Below, in pieces: positions 51,065 through 64,000 of a stretch of 64,000 bases of DNA. This DNA is from Rhabdornis inornatus (taxonomy: Eukaryota > Chordata > Aves > Passeriformes > Rhabdornithidae): NCBI GenBank assembly GCA_013397075.1, contig VWZS01002959.1, positions 62,001-126,000 on the forward strand, read 5' to 3'. The notes under the pieces were generated by a model that was not told the origin of the DNA, made no database searches, and saw only the letters and a program-made list of their open reading frames with translations. A program made the translations under genes and the position numbers. Position 1 is the stretch's first letter; each line of letters opens with the position of its first letter.

Positions 51065-54000
51065 CTTACTATTCTCCCTCCAGCTAATGTATAAGCAGTT
51101 ATAGAGCTATACTTCAGCCTGAGATAGGCAGTAAGTATAGCCAGATGTTTCCTGGGATAATAGGCTTCTCTGTGGACCACGTTTTTTTCTTCACAACACT
51201 TTCCATATTTTGGACCATTTTGTGCTATACAGGAAAGTTACATGGTGTTGAAAAAATATTTGCATACCCCTGCAGTCACATGGGTGATTACCATAATGAA
51301 GCAGGGAGGATTGTCTGCCAGAGGTAACATCTGCATGTGATGGTCCCCACGATTCACTGTGGGTCTGGTGAAGCCTTTCTTTGTCCTCCATGTACTGGAC
51401 CCAGTTGTGGAAGAGTCTGGAGAGAGCACACAGCAGTTACTATCTCTTCCCTCCTCTATTCTCACTGGGACACCAGCCAGACACTGGATCACACTGACAG
51501 AACCTATCATTACCAGGCCTGGTGTAGACAGAGAATATATCAGCTGGGATCCACAACAGCCCAGGGCAAAGGTTGCTCATTTAGCTGGGGTATCTACAAT
51601 GACCATTTCTATTTTCTGTTTGAACAGTTTGGGCATCTACAGTCAAAGTCAGCTGCCTGGGCACATGAGCCTGTTCTTTGGCCAAGTGGATGGGTAATCT
51701 GTGAAATTAAAAGTATGGGAGCTGTGAAGAGAGTACTCAAGCAAACATGGTTTGGCTCAGGGGAGGTGTACTGCTCTGCTATTGCCCTGGGCCAGAGCCA
51801 AGTAACAGCTGCAGCTGTTCTCAAATATACTTTCATACTAGCTCTGAACAGGACAAAAGAAAGAAGACAGCAGAGGTAGGCTATGAGACCTAGCACACTG
51901 TGTGGGAGATCTTGACTGGTACCTGTTTCTTACAGAAACACATCACACACTCTGAATACTCAGTTGCCTACTTCATGAACACAGTTCCCTCAGTCTATGC
52001 CCAATACACTTTCCTGAGCAAACAGTCCACTTCCATTAGCTCCCTGAAACCAAAAACTGGTAGGAAAAAAGCAGGTTGCAGGCAATGCCTACTGGGATCA
52101 AGTCTGATTCTGTGATCCTGGGAGCTACTCAAAATTTTGCATGGTTCCTGTTACATGTTGTTTCTATCATCTGTTTTCCAAAATCCTTTGTTTTAAATTT
52201 TTTCTGCTGTTTCCCTTGACAAACCCCAAACTGTATTGTTATTTCTATAGTCAGCATCCCAGAGCCTTATCAGGGCTGGGATGGAGAAGCCTGTTCATTT
52301 GGGATTAAAAATGTGGTAGTGAGACCTATACTGGTAGAATCTGCAGGACAAAGGGAACCATAGGGACAAACAAAAAAGGGGAAAAAATGTGAAAACAAAG
52401 CTGTATCCTTGTGTCTTATTGTTGACAGACAGCTGTGGGGCTGTTTCCATGTCATGAAACTGAGCTGCTACACAAGAGCATGTAGATACGTGAAAAAGTC
52501 CTGCAACAATGAGGCTGAAGGGGTGTGTAAAGAAGCAAACCTGATATACTATCTTACATACTGCCTATTGGGATGAGTTTCTGAAGGGATTTTTCCTCAG
52601 AGCCAAACCACAGAGGGCCTAGCTAGTTCATCTCAAATGTCCACCCAGAATGCATTGCTGTGTACACAGGATGGATGATCATCACATATCCAATGGAAAG
52701 TGCACTGAAAGGATCTAAGCCTGCAAGACCAGGACTGAGGCATGTGTTCAGCACCCAAAATTTCAACTGCTTTACCAGCTGCCTAGGAAGGTGACTCAGA
52801 TGTTACCTTAGTCATGCAAGGAGAGGCATAAGTGCAGCCTGGTTCAGCAAGACTCTCAAGTAAGATCATCCCCCAAAATGGTGGCTGTTTTTGAAAAGAA
52901 AAGCTGAGTTACCCGAGAGAACTGCCCATGAACTTACTACATTGTACTGAGATTCACATTCCATAGTTCATAAAATGGACAAGTGGATGCACCACTTGTT
53001 GTGATTCTCAGACATAAAACCCTGATCTCTTATTAACACAAATCACTGTCATGTGAGCTCCCTAAATGATATGTGCATTGCTTTGCCTTCAACCAGATCA
53101 CATCTGTGTTCCAAAACATACTGTGATACATGCAAACCACATGCTTTCAGAAAATACAATAGCCTCTTGGAGTGAAATTCTATTATGTGACTCCACACGT
53201 ACCATGACAATTTTTTAAAAAAGGGAAAAAATAGTTACACACTTTTCATTGTCAAAATCTATCTACAAGAATATAGACTCTCTTCACACTTTTTGTTTCT
53301 GTGCTGCTTTTTCAGCCTTGTCTTCTTTGCTTTTCCCCTCATCTATAATACACATAGGACAATGCTCTCCAAGTGCAAGTCGCCCTTCATTGCTGCTAGT
53401 TCTGGCTTCTAGAACATCTACCTTAGTCAACTTTACCCTATCACAGAGCTTTGGCAGCTAACAAAATATTAACACTGTTGGCAGTGATTAAAAGCAGAAA
53501 GGCTTTTTCACCTCTCAAGCTTCAAGATGTTTTTCCTTCCCTCAACAGATAGCCCCAAACAGACTCTGCAAACCCAACACTGCAGCCAAACCACAAATCT
53601 GACAAACTGAAATCAAACAAACCATTACTCAACAGATAAGCAAACAAATTAATTTACCCCCAGGGAACAAGGACTTATTCCTTACACACTAGCAGTCACA
53701 GAAGAAGCTCAGTCTTTCATGCTCTGCAATCTGACTTTGCTGAGAAAGAGGAAATGTGGGTAAAGAAAGCCCTGAAGATATGTGCATTTTTTTCTGCCCC
53801 ATCCTGATGAGGACTTAATTATTCCCAGAAAGAGAAATACCTTCAATAGATATCTTGTCTGCACACAAATGTCCTGAGAAGTAAAAAAGTTGAAAGCTGG
53901 GAGCTTTTTGGTGAAAAAATTTCATAATCCATATCTAGATTTTTGCTTTCAGCTTCTGTCAGCTACTGAACCACCTGGGTCAAGTGTCATTGCTGGTGTT

Positions 54001-55022
54001 TGTAAGTCCTGGCAAGGCATGAACAGTCCTCACCTGTCCTGTGTACCCTCTAGCAGCAGGATTAACTCTCTCCCATGAAGCAGGTGATGTGGGTTTAAAT
54101 CAATTTAGGGAGAATAGGAACCTGTAGCCAAGTCTCCTGATGGTAAGTGAATGTTATAATACAGGCTACATGGAAACAGTCAGCTACAATTGCACTTCTT
54201 TGACCTTGATCCTCCACTCATTCCTTAAGCAAAAGTTCTCAACAGCAGGAATGTCCATGAATCATATATGAAGTGAGATCTCTCACTATTGCAAAGCCAA
54301 AATGTCTAAATCTTAGCAGGGGATTTTGTGTAATGTTTCCTCTTGGCTGGCTAGGTTATTTATTATCTGTGCAGAGTGCTGGCACTCCTCTCTTTCCATA
54401 TGCTCCATTGACAATCTGTATCTAATTCATGCCTTGTGATGTCCCAAGAGATGGCAGGAGCTTAAAACCTGTACATTGCAGTGCCAGGGAACATAAATAT
54501 TGCACCTCACGCTGCTGTCTGTTACAGATGGTCAGACACATGGCAGCTGCATTAGTGGGGTGTCCCATACAGGCTAATTTGCCTAACTCCTCAGCAGCTG
54601 GATTGCTTGTGGCAGCCAAACTGCAATGTGCAGTACAGATGTATCCTGATCACAAGGTAGCAGTGTTGTGTGAATTTAGCCCAAAAGCCTTGAATTTCCA
54701 TAGAACTGAAATGCATGTTGGCAATATCTTTGATAGTCAAGTCACATTTTATACCTTTAAATATGAAAGTATACATGTATTATGCTAGAATTAAGCTGGT
54801 AAACTTACTGTTGTTAACTCAAAATTGAATAATCCAGATCCTTCTGGAATCCAAGCTTTTTGATATCTCCTTCTGCTTTAATAACAATTGAACCAAAAGA
54901 GCCATTTCTGAAGTCAGAAAGGAAAAAGCAGACATTAGCATAGCTTCTGTGCCATGAATATCAAAGGGTTTTGGATAAAATATTATCCATGAAACAGGAA
55001 GAAAAGAAATAAAGATTTTTAT

Positions 55023-55061
55023 TTCATATTACAACAATATTGTAATTCATATTACAACAAT
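55023..55061. repeat. Near-tandem duplication, 16 bp
   Basis: TTCATATTACAACAAT occurs at 55023-55038 and 55046-55061, seven bases apart. Confidence 0.9.
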
Positions 55062-56399
55062 TCAGGGTAATTTGTTTATACAGACATCTACAACTGAATG
55101 GTAAAACTTTGCATCTCAGTATTGAAAAAAGAATAATGGCTGCTGACAACAGAACTGAATACCAAAAGATGTGGTATAGAGAAGATAGTAGTCTGGTGGG
55201 TTTAATAACACATGTTTGGAGAACTTATAAATATCTTTCTTATAGATGTTAATTCAAATTTTATTAAACAGACGGTTTTGTAAATGAAACAAGATGCATA
55301 AAACACCAAAGATATCACAAAATATGTTACATTTTGATATCTGGAACTAAGACAAGATTTCTTTTCATCATTGTATTAATTAAAATGCTACAAATTACCT
55401 GTAACTTATTTTCTGTAATTTTAAGTATTTGATTGATATGGAACACTACTGCAAACATTCTTGGGTCCATTTGAGGAATTACCAATAGCTTTACACTCTT
55501 TTCTTGCCACAAAAACCTCAAAACCTTCTTTTTATCGTTTATTCTTTAATCCAGAAACTACATCACTTATTTTTTTCTATACAATTCCTAGCTTGAAGTA
55601 AGTTTTAGTTGTAGAAATAATTAATAAATAAATAGCAACTAAATTATTAATAGCTGACATATTACGTATCCAGTAATGGCTATTCATTGTTTAGGACTCC
55701 TGAAAAAAATTCCCTATCCAATCTGTCAAAAATTATTACCTACTGTTAAAATAATATTTTTTTCTCTACAAAATTCCTGTTGCTGCTTCCTGTATTTCTT
55801 TCCCCATTTCTTAAAATAGGCTTTTGGAATTATTGCTTCTTTTACACTGAAAGTGTTACACAGGCATAGTCCTCAGATAAAGAGACTATAGCCTGGAAAG
55901 ACAGGCAAGAAATCCTAGCGTAGAGAAGAACATCTAAACTAGTGTAGATTTACACTGAATACATACAGCCACATATTAAAATGTTGTGGGGGACTTAATT
56001 AAGATGAGACCAAGCAAAAATCTTGACTCTCCTTGGGTCTTAACCATGCTTTGTGAATGAGCATGTTGACATGTACAACAATCCAGTGCTGACAGGTGCA
56101 ACAATGCACACTGAAGGAAAATCACTTGCAGCACGTGTTACTGAATTAATGTCAATTCAGGAGATGAATGTAGGTGTTCAGGAGATATCTCTCTGTGGAA
56201 AAGAAGTTATACAGACAGCTGAGATGATAAAATCTTAAAGAAGCAACTTTGGAGAGCTTCTAAAGAAAAGTTATTCCATCTTTCAGAAGCTGGCTGTTTA
56301 CCTTGCCAATGAGGTGTGCTGTACTGCTCATAACCCTCACCATCAACCTATTGTAGAAATACACTATTCTGAAAAAGACAGGGGCCATGAAAAACCACT

Positions 56400-56480
56400 G
56401 TGAAGGGAGACTGAAAAGTTTGGAGCTGTTTAGAAAATAGGTAGATAAGAGGAGACATAATAAAAACATGAAATGGAATT
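56400..56480 (+). mobile_element. Possible ancient CR1/L3-like fragment
   Basis: TTTGGAGCTGTTTAG, followed by AAGAGGAGACATAATA and ACATGAAATGG, keeps the order of the conserved CR1/L3 segment seen at 16340-16410 in this window. The identity is low and the boundaries are not clear. Confidence 0.35.
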
Positions 56481-59400
56481 ATTTTAACATAGTCAGTCGC
56501 ATAACAAAAAGCAAAACACATCTCTGGAAAATGTCAGCTTTTTACCAGAACTTAAAACTCAGACAGCTATCAGCTGAAAAAAAAGAAGAATTGGGGGCTG
56601 TTAAAAAAGGTTTTGGTGTGGTAGCTTTGGCAGAAGGTCAGGTTTTCCACTGAAAACACAATTGCAGTATGTAAATGCTTCTTATAAAATTAAATTTTCT
56701 GCTACACTCAAATTTGATAGAATATATTTGATCATCCCTTATTGAGTTACATAAAGTCCAGATAAGATGTGATGCTGGTATCAGACAAAACTCCTAGTCA
56801 AGCAAGGTTGGCAATTTCATACAAAGTATGAAGCATTTCACCAGGACTCAGGAAAAATTCTGCTGCCAGCATTTTGTCTGCAAAGATGCCTCCTTTTTTT
56901 GTCTGACTCCTTCAAATTGCAGCTAATTCAGTTCTCTTGACATGCATGGAACATCTTCAAGAACTCAATGTTCCTTTAGCAATTATTGAGTGAAAATTTT
57001 CAATCAACTCTGATTTTACAAATTATTAAATGTTTTATTCAGACAAATTGCTGTTTGTTCTGTCTTTTGTTAAAAAGAGAGCTGCAGCAGGTCTCCTGTT
57101 TTGTTTTAAAGGAGCAAAAAGGTTGCAATTTCTGAATTTCAACATAGAAAATGAAGGTATGCGGCCATATCCATGGTTGCTTCTAGTTTAAAAGTTGTAA
57201 AAAATGCCTGCAGCAAAGTATGGTTGCCCTTGTTTTTATGTACACAAATCAACTGATAATGAATTTGCCTTTAATGTGATTTGTAATGCTAAATTTGCAG
57301 TCAGCCAAAACAGCAATCTGTTCCTCTGCAAGATTAAGCACGCCAGCTTTCATGTTCCTTTTTTTTCCTTAAATGTGAAAATGCATATTTAGATAATAAA
57401 GTATGTACTTTGCACGACAGCCACTGCATAATCTTTTTCACCAAGAAACAAATACTCCATCATTTTTTGCAGAATCTTGGCAGGCTGGGGGTGTCTGCTA
57501 CTAGTGTTTCCTCACTTTCTTGGGCATTGTGAAAAAGATCTTATAGACCAGCTTCGAGCCCAGATGTTTCTTTTCCCTGATGTGTTGACATACTCGGCCA
57601 GATTCTCATCTCGCATCTGCTGAGTGTAAATCTGGAATATTTCTTCAGAAGTTGAAGAAGGAACTGAATATAATTTTTGTACAGAAATGTGCCAAGAATC
57701 CAGATGAAATTTTTAATATCAATGAGAAGTAAAAATCTTTTAAAAATGTCTTTACTCTATATTACTGAGAAAACCAGGTCATATCAGACTTCCTCTTCTT
57801 TTAGAGCAGTTTATTATGTGATAGGGAAACATTTCAGTGAAAAACAGGAGACCACTCTGCGTGGAAGATGTGAGAGGAGGAAGAAAAAGCAGAAAATATC
57901 TGGTCAATATAATGAATGCCTCTCTTATTCTTCATTATTGTAATCTTCAAAAAACTGTGCAATTTTACAGCTCATTGTTAGGCACAGTTTTACCATCTTA
58001 GTAATACTTCTGCCTGAAATTGAATGAAAGAAACTAAATGCCTACCTCCTCTTCCTTTTAGCATCCTGAATAGTTTTGACAGCGAAAACAGAAATATGGG
58101 GAGTGTCCAGGAAAATTCAGAGGGTCTGGGCCAGAATACTTGTTAATCAAGGATAAAAATCTCATACAAGTTACAGTTTTCCCAGCATTCAGAGAAAAAT
58201 ATTGCTGTAATGATTTTCTCATCAAAGATCCCTTTATTTGACCAACTTTTCTTTTAGTCCTGTCTAATTATATCCATATAGCTCCTCTTTACATTAATGA
58301 GCTAGTGCAGATGAAAATAAATCTATAATTTATTTCACTATCATATTTCCTTTTAGGTGACACCCAGATGAGGTCTGCTTCTTGACATATGCAGTTGGAT
58401 GAGAAACAGTTTTTGAAATTTGCTTTTTAAGCCTGATATATCCCAGGATTCAGTAAATGGCCCTATTGTAGAGCTGAATTCTAATTCGTCATCTTACAAA
58501 GCTCTTGTGGAAATGACAGTGCAGTGTCTGAGCAAAATAGTTTGTAAATGTTAAAGCCAGCTTTAACATAAATAAAAAAGCATCTACCTTTTGAATTGCT
58601 GTCCAATCAATTTGAAATAACTGGCTATTTTTGTCTATGGATTCAACAGTTTTGTTACTCCTTGTCACTTTTAATTTCATTTGGGAATTAGTGCTGATAC
58701 CTGTAGGGTGCAGGCCCAACCTGTAATTATAGCTTACGGTGCAAATCCAGCCTGCAGAGGTTAAACAAGTGGCCACTCTTCCACCACAGTGTTGTTCTGC
58801 AATTGTGACTCTGCCAGTGTGGAGCCTGACAAGCCTGACAAGCTCCCAGGCAGCCAACTTGGATCTGCACAACCAGGGCCAAAGAGAGCCAGGAGAGTGA
58901 GGAAAAGCTCCACCCTGGCTTCAGGTCACCACCATCCCCACGTTGCCCCAAAAGCTCCTCTCTTCTTCTTCTATCAAGGATTTATGCTCAGGATTTGAGG
59001 TTCTAGATCACAAGTGAAACTAGGTTTTAACAAAGTGTAGGAACTGTTTTGTATTTCCTGTTGCCTAGCCTTAAGATTCACTTACTTTGCAGGCTGAGTG
59101 CCCTAAGCAGATGTTATGAATCTTAAATTGCCCAAGGCATGTTGTTATTTCTACAGACTCACACAATCCATACCCCACCTTCACCCCTGCACACTGCCTT
59201 GGAGTGTAGCAATACTTCAGCTCATGGAAATGAAGTGTAAAGGAACTAGAGGAGCTGGTTAAGAGAGTTGAAAATGATAAGAATTAAGTCATATAACTTT
59301 CTTCTAGTTCTGAAGTGTGTCAATTGCTCTAATCTCAGCATAATTTTCTCCCCCTCCCTGAGATCATCAATGTTTTTATTTAGTTTTATTCTGTGAAATG

Positions 59401-62400
59401 CCCTGAAAAGACCAATCACAAAAAACACAGTAAGTGAATCTGTAATTTTTTTCTCCCTCAGAGATGATGTTTCTTATCATGACTGTGAAGGACCTGCCTT
59501 TTTCACCACAACCGTAATGCATAAATGCTAAGGGAAGATATGGTATCATTGAGACTGTATTTGTTACTGTGCATTGACATATGTGTATAAGTAAAAAAAA
59601 AAAAGAAATTGGAAATAATGTCACTTTTATCTGTGTTGCAAGTTATATTGTCCACTTCCATGCTCAAAGAACATGAGTTTCAGTTGTGAGTTGTTTATGG
59701 ACCACACTAGTCAGTGATATTGACAGGTTTGCTGTATCTGATGCAACATGAAAGGAATTTAACAGGCATGACAGGCAGATACTGTCTTGACAAATTCATG
59801 GAAAACTTCATAATCAGAAGATCAAATAGATATATGTTTTTTAAAATATGTTGAGCTCTGTGGAGCTCTGACTGCTCCACAGTGAAGTAAAATTGTCCAT
59901 GTAGAAATAAACAAAATAGACAAACCAAAAAATTCCATGAGGTGGAAGTAGGAAGAGGCTGAAAAAAACTGAGAGGAAAAAATTATACATGAGGCTTGTA
60001 TGTATCTTTTTCCCTGATGGCCACTTATGGGCAGAATGCTGGACTACATGGAGCTTTAATGAAACCCAGTATGGCCATTCTTGTATTCTTAGGCAGTTTT
60101 CAGGTCTAGTGAAGTGAAAATCCGATTCTGCCGCCAGCAGATAAGACATTATCTTTGGTGCTATTTTTCAAATGAAGAGATTATCTATAGGCTTAAAGAC
60201 CACTTTGGTGGCATGTCTGGTTTTAAAAGCACAAGTTGTGATTTCATGTACAAAAAAAAAATAAAGATGGAAATGGGATAAAACAATAGTGCTTAAGAAA
60301 TTGGAAACTCTATTTATAAAATCAAGTAAAAATCGCACTTTTATATTTTATAATATGGCGTTCATCAATAATAAACCAAAGCATTTATAATAGTTTTATA
60401 TCATTATTTATATTATATAAACTACATTTTAGGATATATAGCACTATTTTATGTGACTTAAAAGAGTTTTTTCGTCTAAAGTTCCACAAAATCTCTTACT
60501 GAATTTTCTACCTTTAATTTTTTCAGTCATAGCTCTATTGCTCTATGTTTTTAATTAGGGAAGTCATATGTTTTACATTACTTGGCTTGTAAGAATAATA
60601 GTTGATTCCATATTCTCATTAAGCTCTAAAAGATTATCTAACTAGTTTACTTACAGGGTTATTTCATTCTATGCCCCTATAAAGAAGAAGAGCTGTTTAT
60701 CTATTTCTCTTCTAAAACATTCCTTTTTCCCATAAAAGGAAAACAAGAAGATGTTTCAAGCTGGATATTTAAGATAGTTCCAATTATCTCTGCTTGTCAC
60801 AGTGAAAAACATTACTGTTAAAATGTAATAATGTCAAATGATCCCTACCAAATACGAAGCAATGCTTTCCTTTTCAAAACAAACAACTTATAACTGTAGA
60901 GATTGCTTTAAAATTATTCTGTCTCTCCTGAAGCCATAATCTTCGCTAGTGTAATTTGGCACAGGTTCAGCAAATTAAAGGGAGCTTCACGCATTCACTC
61001 CAACTGATCATTTGCTGCTATCTGCACACGCAAAAAAAGTCACTTTTAATTTGGAAACATTCCCAATATAATCCTGAAAGTCTGAGTTGCTCCTTTAACA
61101 TCTGGAAGTTAACTGCCCTCATATGGACAGCAATTTGATCCTACAATGGCTGTGATATGTGATAAGACATGTCGGACTATTTGCAGACTTCCATCAAGTT
61201 GGCAGTAATTAAAAATGATTCAGTCAATCTGTTGTTCTTGAGTGTGAAAAACACCAAACTTTTACTACTCATTGATGAACTGCCCAGTTTGGACAGCAAA
61301 GGAGCATGGCTGGTTGCGGTGGGCTGCAGACAAGTAGCCTCTAGGAGGAATGCAAAAAAGACCTTAGTGGTCATATTTCTCTGGTTTGTGATACAAGTGG
61401 AGTGCCCAAGTGTGTTCTCAGTGTCAAGGGCTGGCATGTCATGAGGGTGCTGTATCGTGCCAGTGACCTTCAACATGGACATCAGTGACAGCTCTAGAAA
61501 GAATCTTCATGGTGCAGATTTCTCTAATAAACTTACTTTGGGTAAAATTGTTATGAAAGATCATATGCTAGTAAAAAGACTCAGCTAAGACCCCCAAGGT
61601 CATCTAGCATGGCATTTTATATCGTAGAGCTAAACTCTCTCACCCCTAACAACAGGGTGGTTACATCCAGATTTCCCCCAGAAGAGTTCTGTCCAGTCTT
61701 AGAGGTCAAAGTCAAGGTTTTTTTGAGAGATTGTTGCCAGACCCAGGGCTGGTCCAGACAGCTGCTATTTGCCAACAACTAAACAGCGTAAACAACCCCA
61801 GGCCTCTGCCTGAGCCCAGACATTGGCCACCTTTGTTTTACTAATGGAGAAGTTTCTCATGCAGCTAGCACAGAAAGAATACCTCTACAAAGAGGAACTT
61901 TAAAACTTTTAGAATTCTATATTATTATAGTCTTGGCTGCTAGGATAGGAAGTTCCAAGGTCACAGCTCATACTGACTAGCACCCAGCAGCCTGTGGCCC
62001 CATGGCCAATGATACCAAGTCTATCCACTCTGTCTCTAAAACCTTTGCAGGACCCATCACTGAATCCAATATTATTAATATTATAGTGTCCCTTGGAAAC
62101 CTATCACATATTATTATACGGATTCCTGCAGAATTGAGAACCTCAGTGTATGGTTTGCTAACAGTTGCAGATTAATGAGGAAAATTGTATTATAGGAATG
62201 TAGGTAGACATGGATTTCAGAGTCTCAAAGGAAAAAAAAGATGCATAAGATATAAAATCGATTATTTTTTCCATCAACAGAACATTTCACAAGTATTTGG
62301 CTATAGGATTGTGAAAGGGCTGATTTAAATTTATTTGTGGTATGAGAAACAAGCATAACATCTTTTTGGCTTTTCTTGCTGAATAAACTCTTTTTAAACA

Positions 62401-63239
62401 TTATTTTGTGCGTCATACAACTGTTGAATGAAAGAAGCAGCAGTTATGTCTTTCCAAATACCAGGAGAATAATAGTAAGGAACACTTTTGAAAGATTAGA
62501 ACTATACCAAAACTAGAATTTCAATAAAACCAACCAGTTTCTCTTCAATTAAACCCTTTATATGTAATTGATTAAAAAAAACTATTTCTCTTATGGGAAG
62601 TCACAGTTTTTAAAGTGGACTTTGGTCAATCAAATTTCTAATGAAAACAGAAATTTGATCATCATGCTTAGGAATTTTAATGTCTTAGAGTAAATTAGCA
62701 TTTTTGGATCCTAGCAATGGGAACTTCACACTGTTCTGAAAACCAACCTAGGTTTTTTTTCCAAGGCTACTGGTGTTTTGAAAAAGGCATCTCTTATATT
62801 ACAAAAATCTCAACTGTTCTAGAGACTACTTCAACAAATGACATTTCAGAGGAAGGAAAATATAGACAAGTAGTAAACAACAAGGAAAATCTTATTGAAA
62901 ATACTGAAATAAAATTACTGTCAGAATGGAATTTTAGTTCAAGAATAAAAAAATACCTAGTGTCCTCAGTGACCTTTAAATAAAACTCAATGAAGTCTAA
63001 ATGTATCTCCAACTGGGGAGGACAGGTACCTCCATGCAAAATGAAAACTTGCTGTGCTCTGGCCTGGCTGATACCAATCTCTGAACCTCAAAGGTTTTCA
63101 TGATAACGTCATATAGTTTGGATACAGTCAGCCCCAAATGAGTAGGATTCACCCAGATGCTGAATTGGTTAGTTGATGTGATATTTAGTCTGTTCTGAAT
63201 CATTGATGAAATTCATGATGCATGGTAAAATTATTAATA
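56481..63239. other. Intergenic sequence, nothing recognised
   Basis: AT-rich sequence with no recognisable gene. A short inverted repeat (9-bp arms) sits at 59858-59882. The segment at about 61170-62100 is less AT-rich but unclassified. Open frames here are short and compositionally ordinary. Confidence 0.55.
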
Positions 63240-64000
63240 ACTGGGAAAAGGGTAGTGTTACTCCTGTCTTAGGACAGACCAGAGAGTGAATTTGGGATGG
63301 ATGTGTCTGTCAGCTTTGCCTCTGTTCCTGGAGAGATTATAGAACAAGCCCTTAGTAATTCAGTGTTAACATGGATGGCAAAGTGGTTAGGACCAGTTAG
63401 TGTCAATCCATCAGGGATAAGTCATGTCTGATCAGCTTGATAACCTTCTGCAATGGAGTGACCATATGTGAAAACAGATGGAAAGCACCTATTCGTGGTA
63501 CGTACATGAATGTATCATAACTTTACATCAATATGGCCTCTGACATCACCTCCCATAGCATTCTTATATGGAAGTTGAATAGTTAAGAGCTGGATGGATA
63601 CACTGTTGGTGGTGTTAAAAACTGACTGAAACTGTGCTCAGAAGACAGCAACCTGACATGCACGTTGTGGCTGGCCAGGAGTGCTGTATCCCAGAAGTCA
63701 ATGCCTGCACTGATGTTGTTCAGTACCTTCATCTTTGGGATGAGGAGTCAAAATACATCCTCAGCAATGTTGTGGATTTTATTGAAATAAGGTCTCAAAA
63801 CGATATGCCAATCAATATAGCTTCAACTATAGTTCTCTATTGAGAACTTGAGGACAAGGCCAAGAAAAAATACATGAAGTTCAAGACAGACAAATACAAG
63901 GTGTTCATACTGGCCTGTGAATGTGGGCTGGTGTTCTGCCCCAGCTTTCACCTGCCCCTGTCCACAGAGAGCCTGATTGTCAGGGCTGAAGCTGTCCCCG
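63240..64000 (+). mobile_element. Degraded CR1 LINE ORF2, continues past the window
   Basis: Segments in CR1 ORF2 order are recognisable: TGTCTGTCAGCTTTGCCTCT with GTTCCTGGAGAGATTATAGA (reverse transcriptase), GTCATGTCTGATCAGCTTGA, CCCATAGCATTCTTATATGG, TTCAGTACCTTCATCTTTGG with GATGAGGAGTC, and ACATGAAGTTCAAGACAGAC near 63873. The reading frame is broken; the open stretch 63634-63843 and the frame from about 63845 to the edge are remnants. The copy is far more diverged than the one at 15640-16727. Confidence 0.65.

Larger units (their letters stand above)
39464..56395. other. Intergenic sequence, mostly featureless
   Basis: This stretch is AT-rich with simple repeats at 44074-44112, 45571-45603 and 51027-51064 and a hairpin at 42677-42720. 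The part from about 49620 to 52600 is less AT-rich and has longer open frames on both strands (up to 180 codons at 51337-51879), but none resembles a protein I know. No RNA genes or splice-bounded exons were recognised. Confidence 0.55.

Noticed and set aside
61169..61482. Overlapping open frames on both strands (91 and 101 codons)
   Set aside because: Neither resembles a known protein, and no splice signals or conserved motifs support them.
1..64000. CRISPR arrays, operons, tRNA or rRNA genes
   Set aside because: No regularly spaced repeat arrays, bacterial-type gene packing, or recognisable tRNA or rRNA sequence was seen. The window is vertebrate nuclear DNA.

Overview
The window looks like a vertebrate, most likely avian, nuclear genome. 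It is AT-rich and gene-poor, with no operon-like coding. Its recognisable repeats are mostly 5'-truncated CR1 LINEs ending in ATTCT-type short repeats, plus one probable ERVL-type solo LTR. The only protein-coding gene I can support is the first coding exon of angiopoietin-1 (ANGPT1) on the minus strand at 21943-22236. A non-avian reptile cannot be fully excluded, because the family calls are made from memory of consensus sequences.

Layout. Positions 1-21942 lie downstream of exon 1 and I read them as ANGPT1 intron 1; I found no exon 2. This part holds CR1 fragments at about 3231-3403 (-), 6718-6895 (+) and 15640-16727 (+), a GC-rich block at 4640-4980, a G-quadruplex-prone tract at 20166-20191, and two striking inverted-repeat loci: twin abutting palindromes at 1116-1206 and a 73-bp perfect-arm palindrome at 5182-5331. 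Positions 22237 to about 22800 are the 5' leader and proximal promoter region. From about 22801 to 64000 the sequence is upstream of ANGPT1 and appears intergenic. It holds CR1 fragments at 35631-36162 (-), 37105-37281 (+), 39183-39463 (-), perhaps 56400-56480 (+), and a long degraded copy running off the right edge from about 63240. It also holds the LTR at about 38427-38934, several microsatellites, a minisatellite at 36281-36479, and a CpG-dense block at 36481-36840.

Assembly quality. Three single N characters (35817, 35908, 36480) mark a problem area. A 40-base segment of a CR1 is repeated exactly on both sides of a 90-base foreign insert, and that insert resembles the minisatellite and GC-rich locus about 500 bases downstream. 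This is probably a gap-filling artefact.

Function. ANGPT1 encodes a secreted ligand of the TIE2 (TEK) receptor. Nothing else in the window shows convincing coding potential, so the biology here is the ANGPT1 start, its first intron and its upstream flank. The most unusual signals are the near-spacerless perfect inverted repeats and the isolated CpG-dense block.
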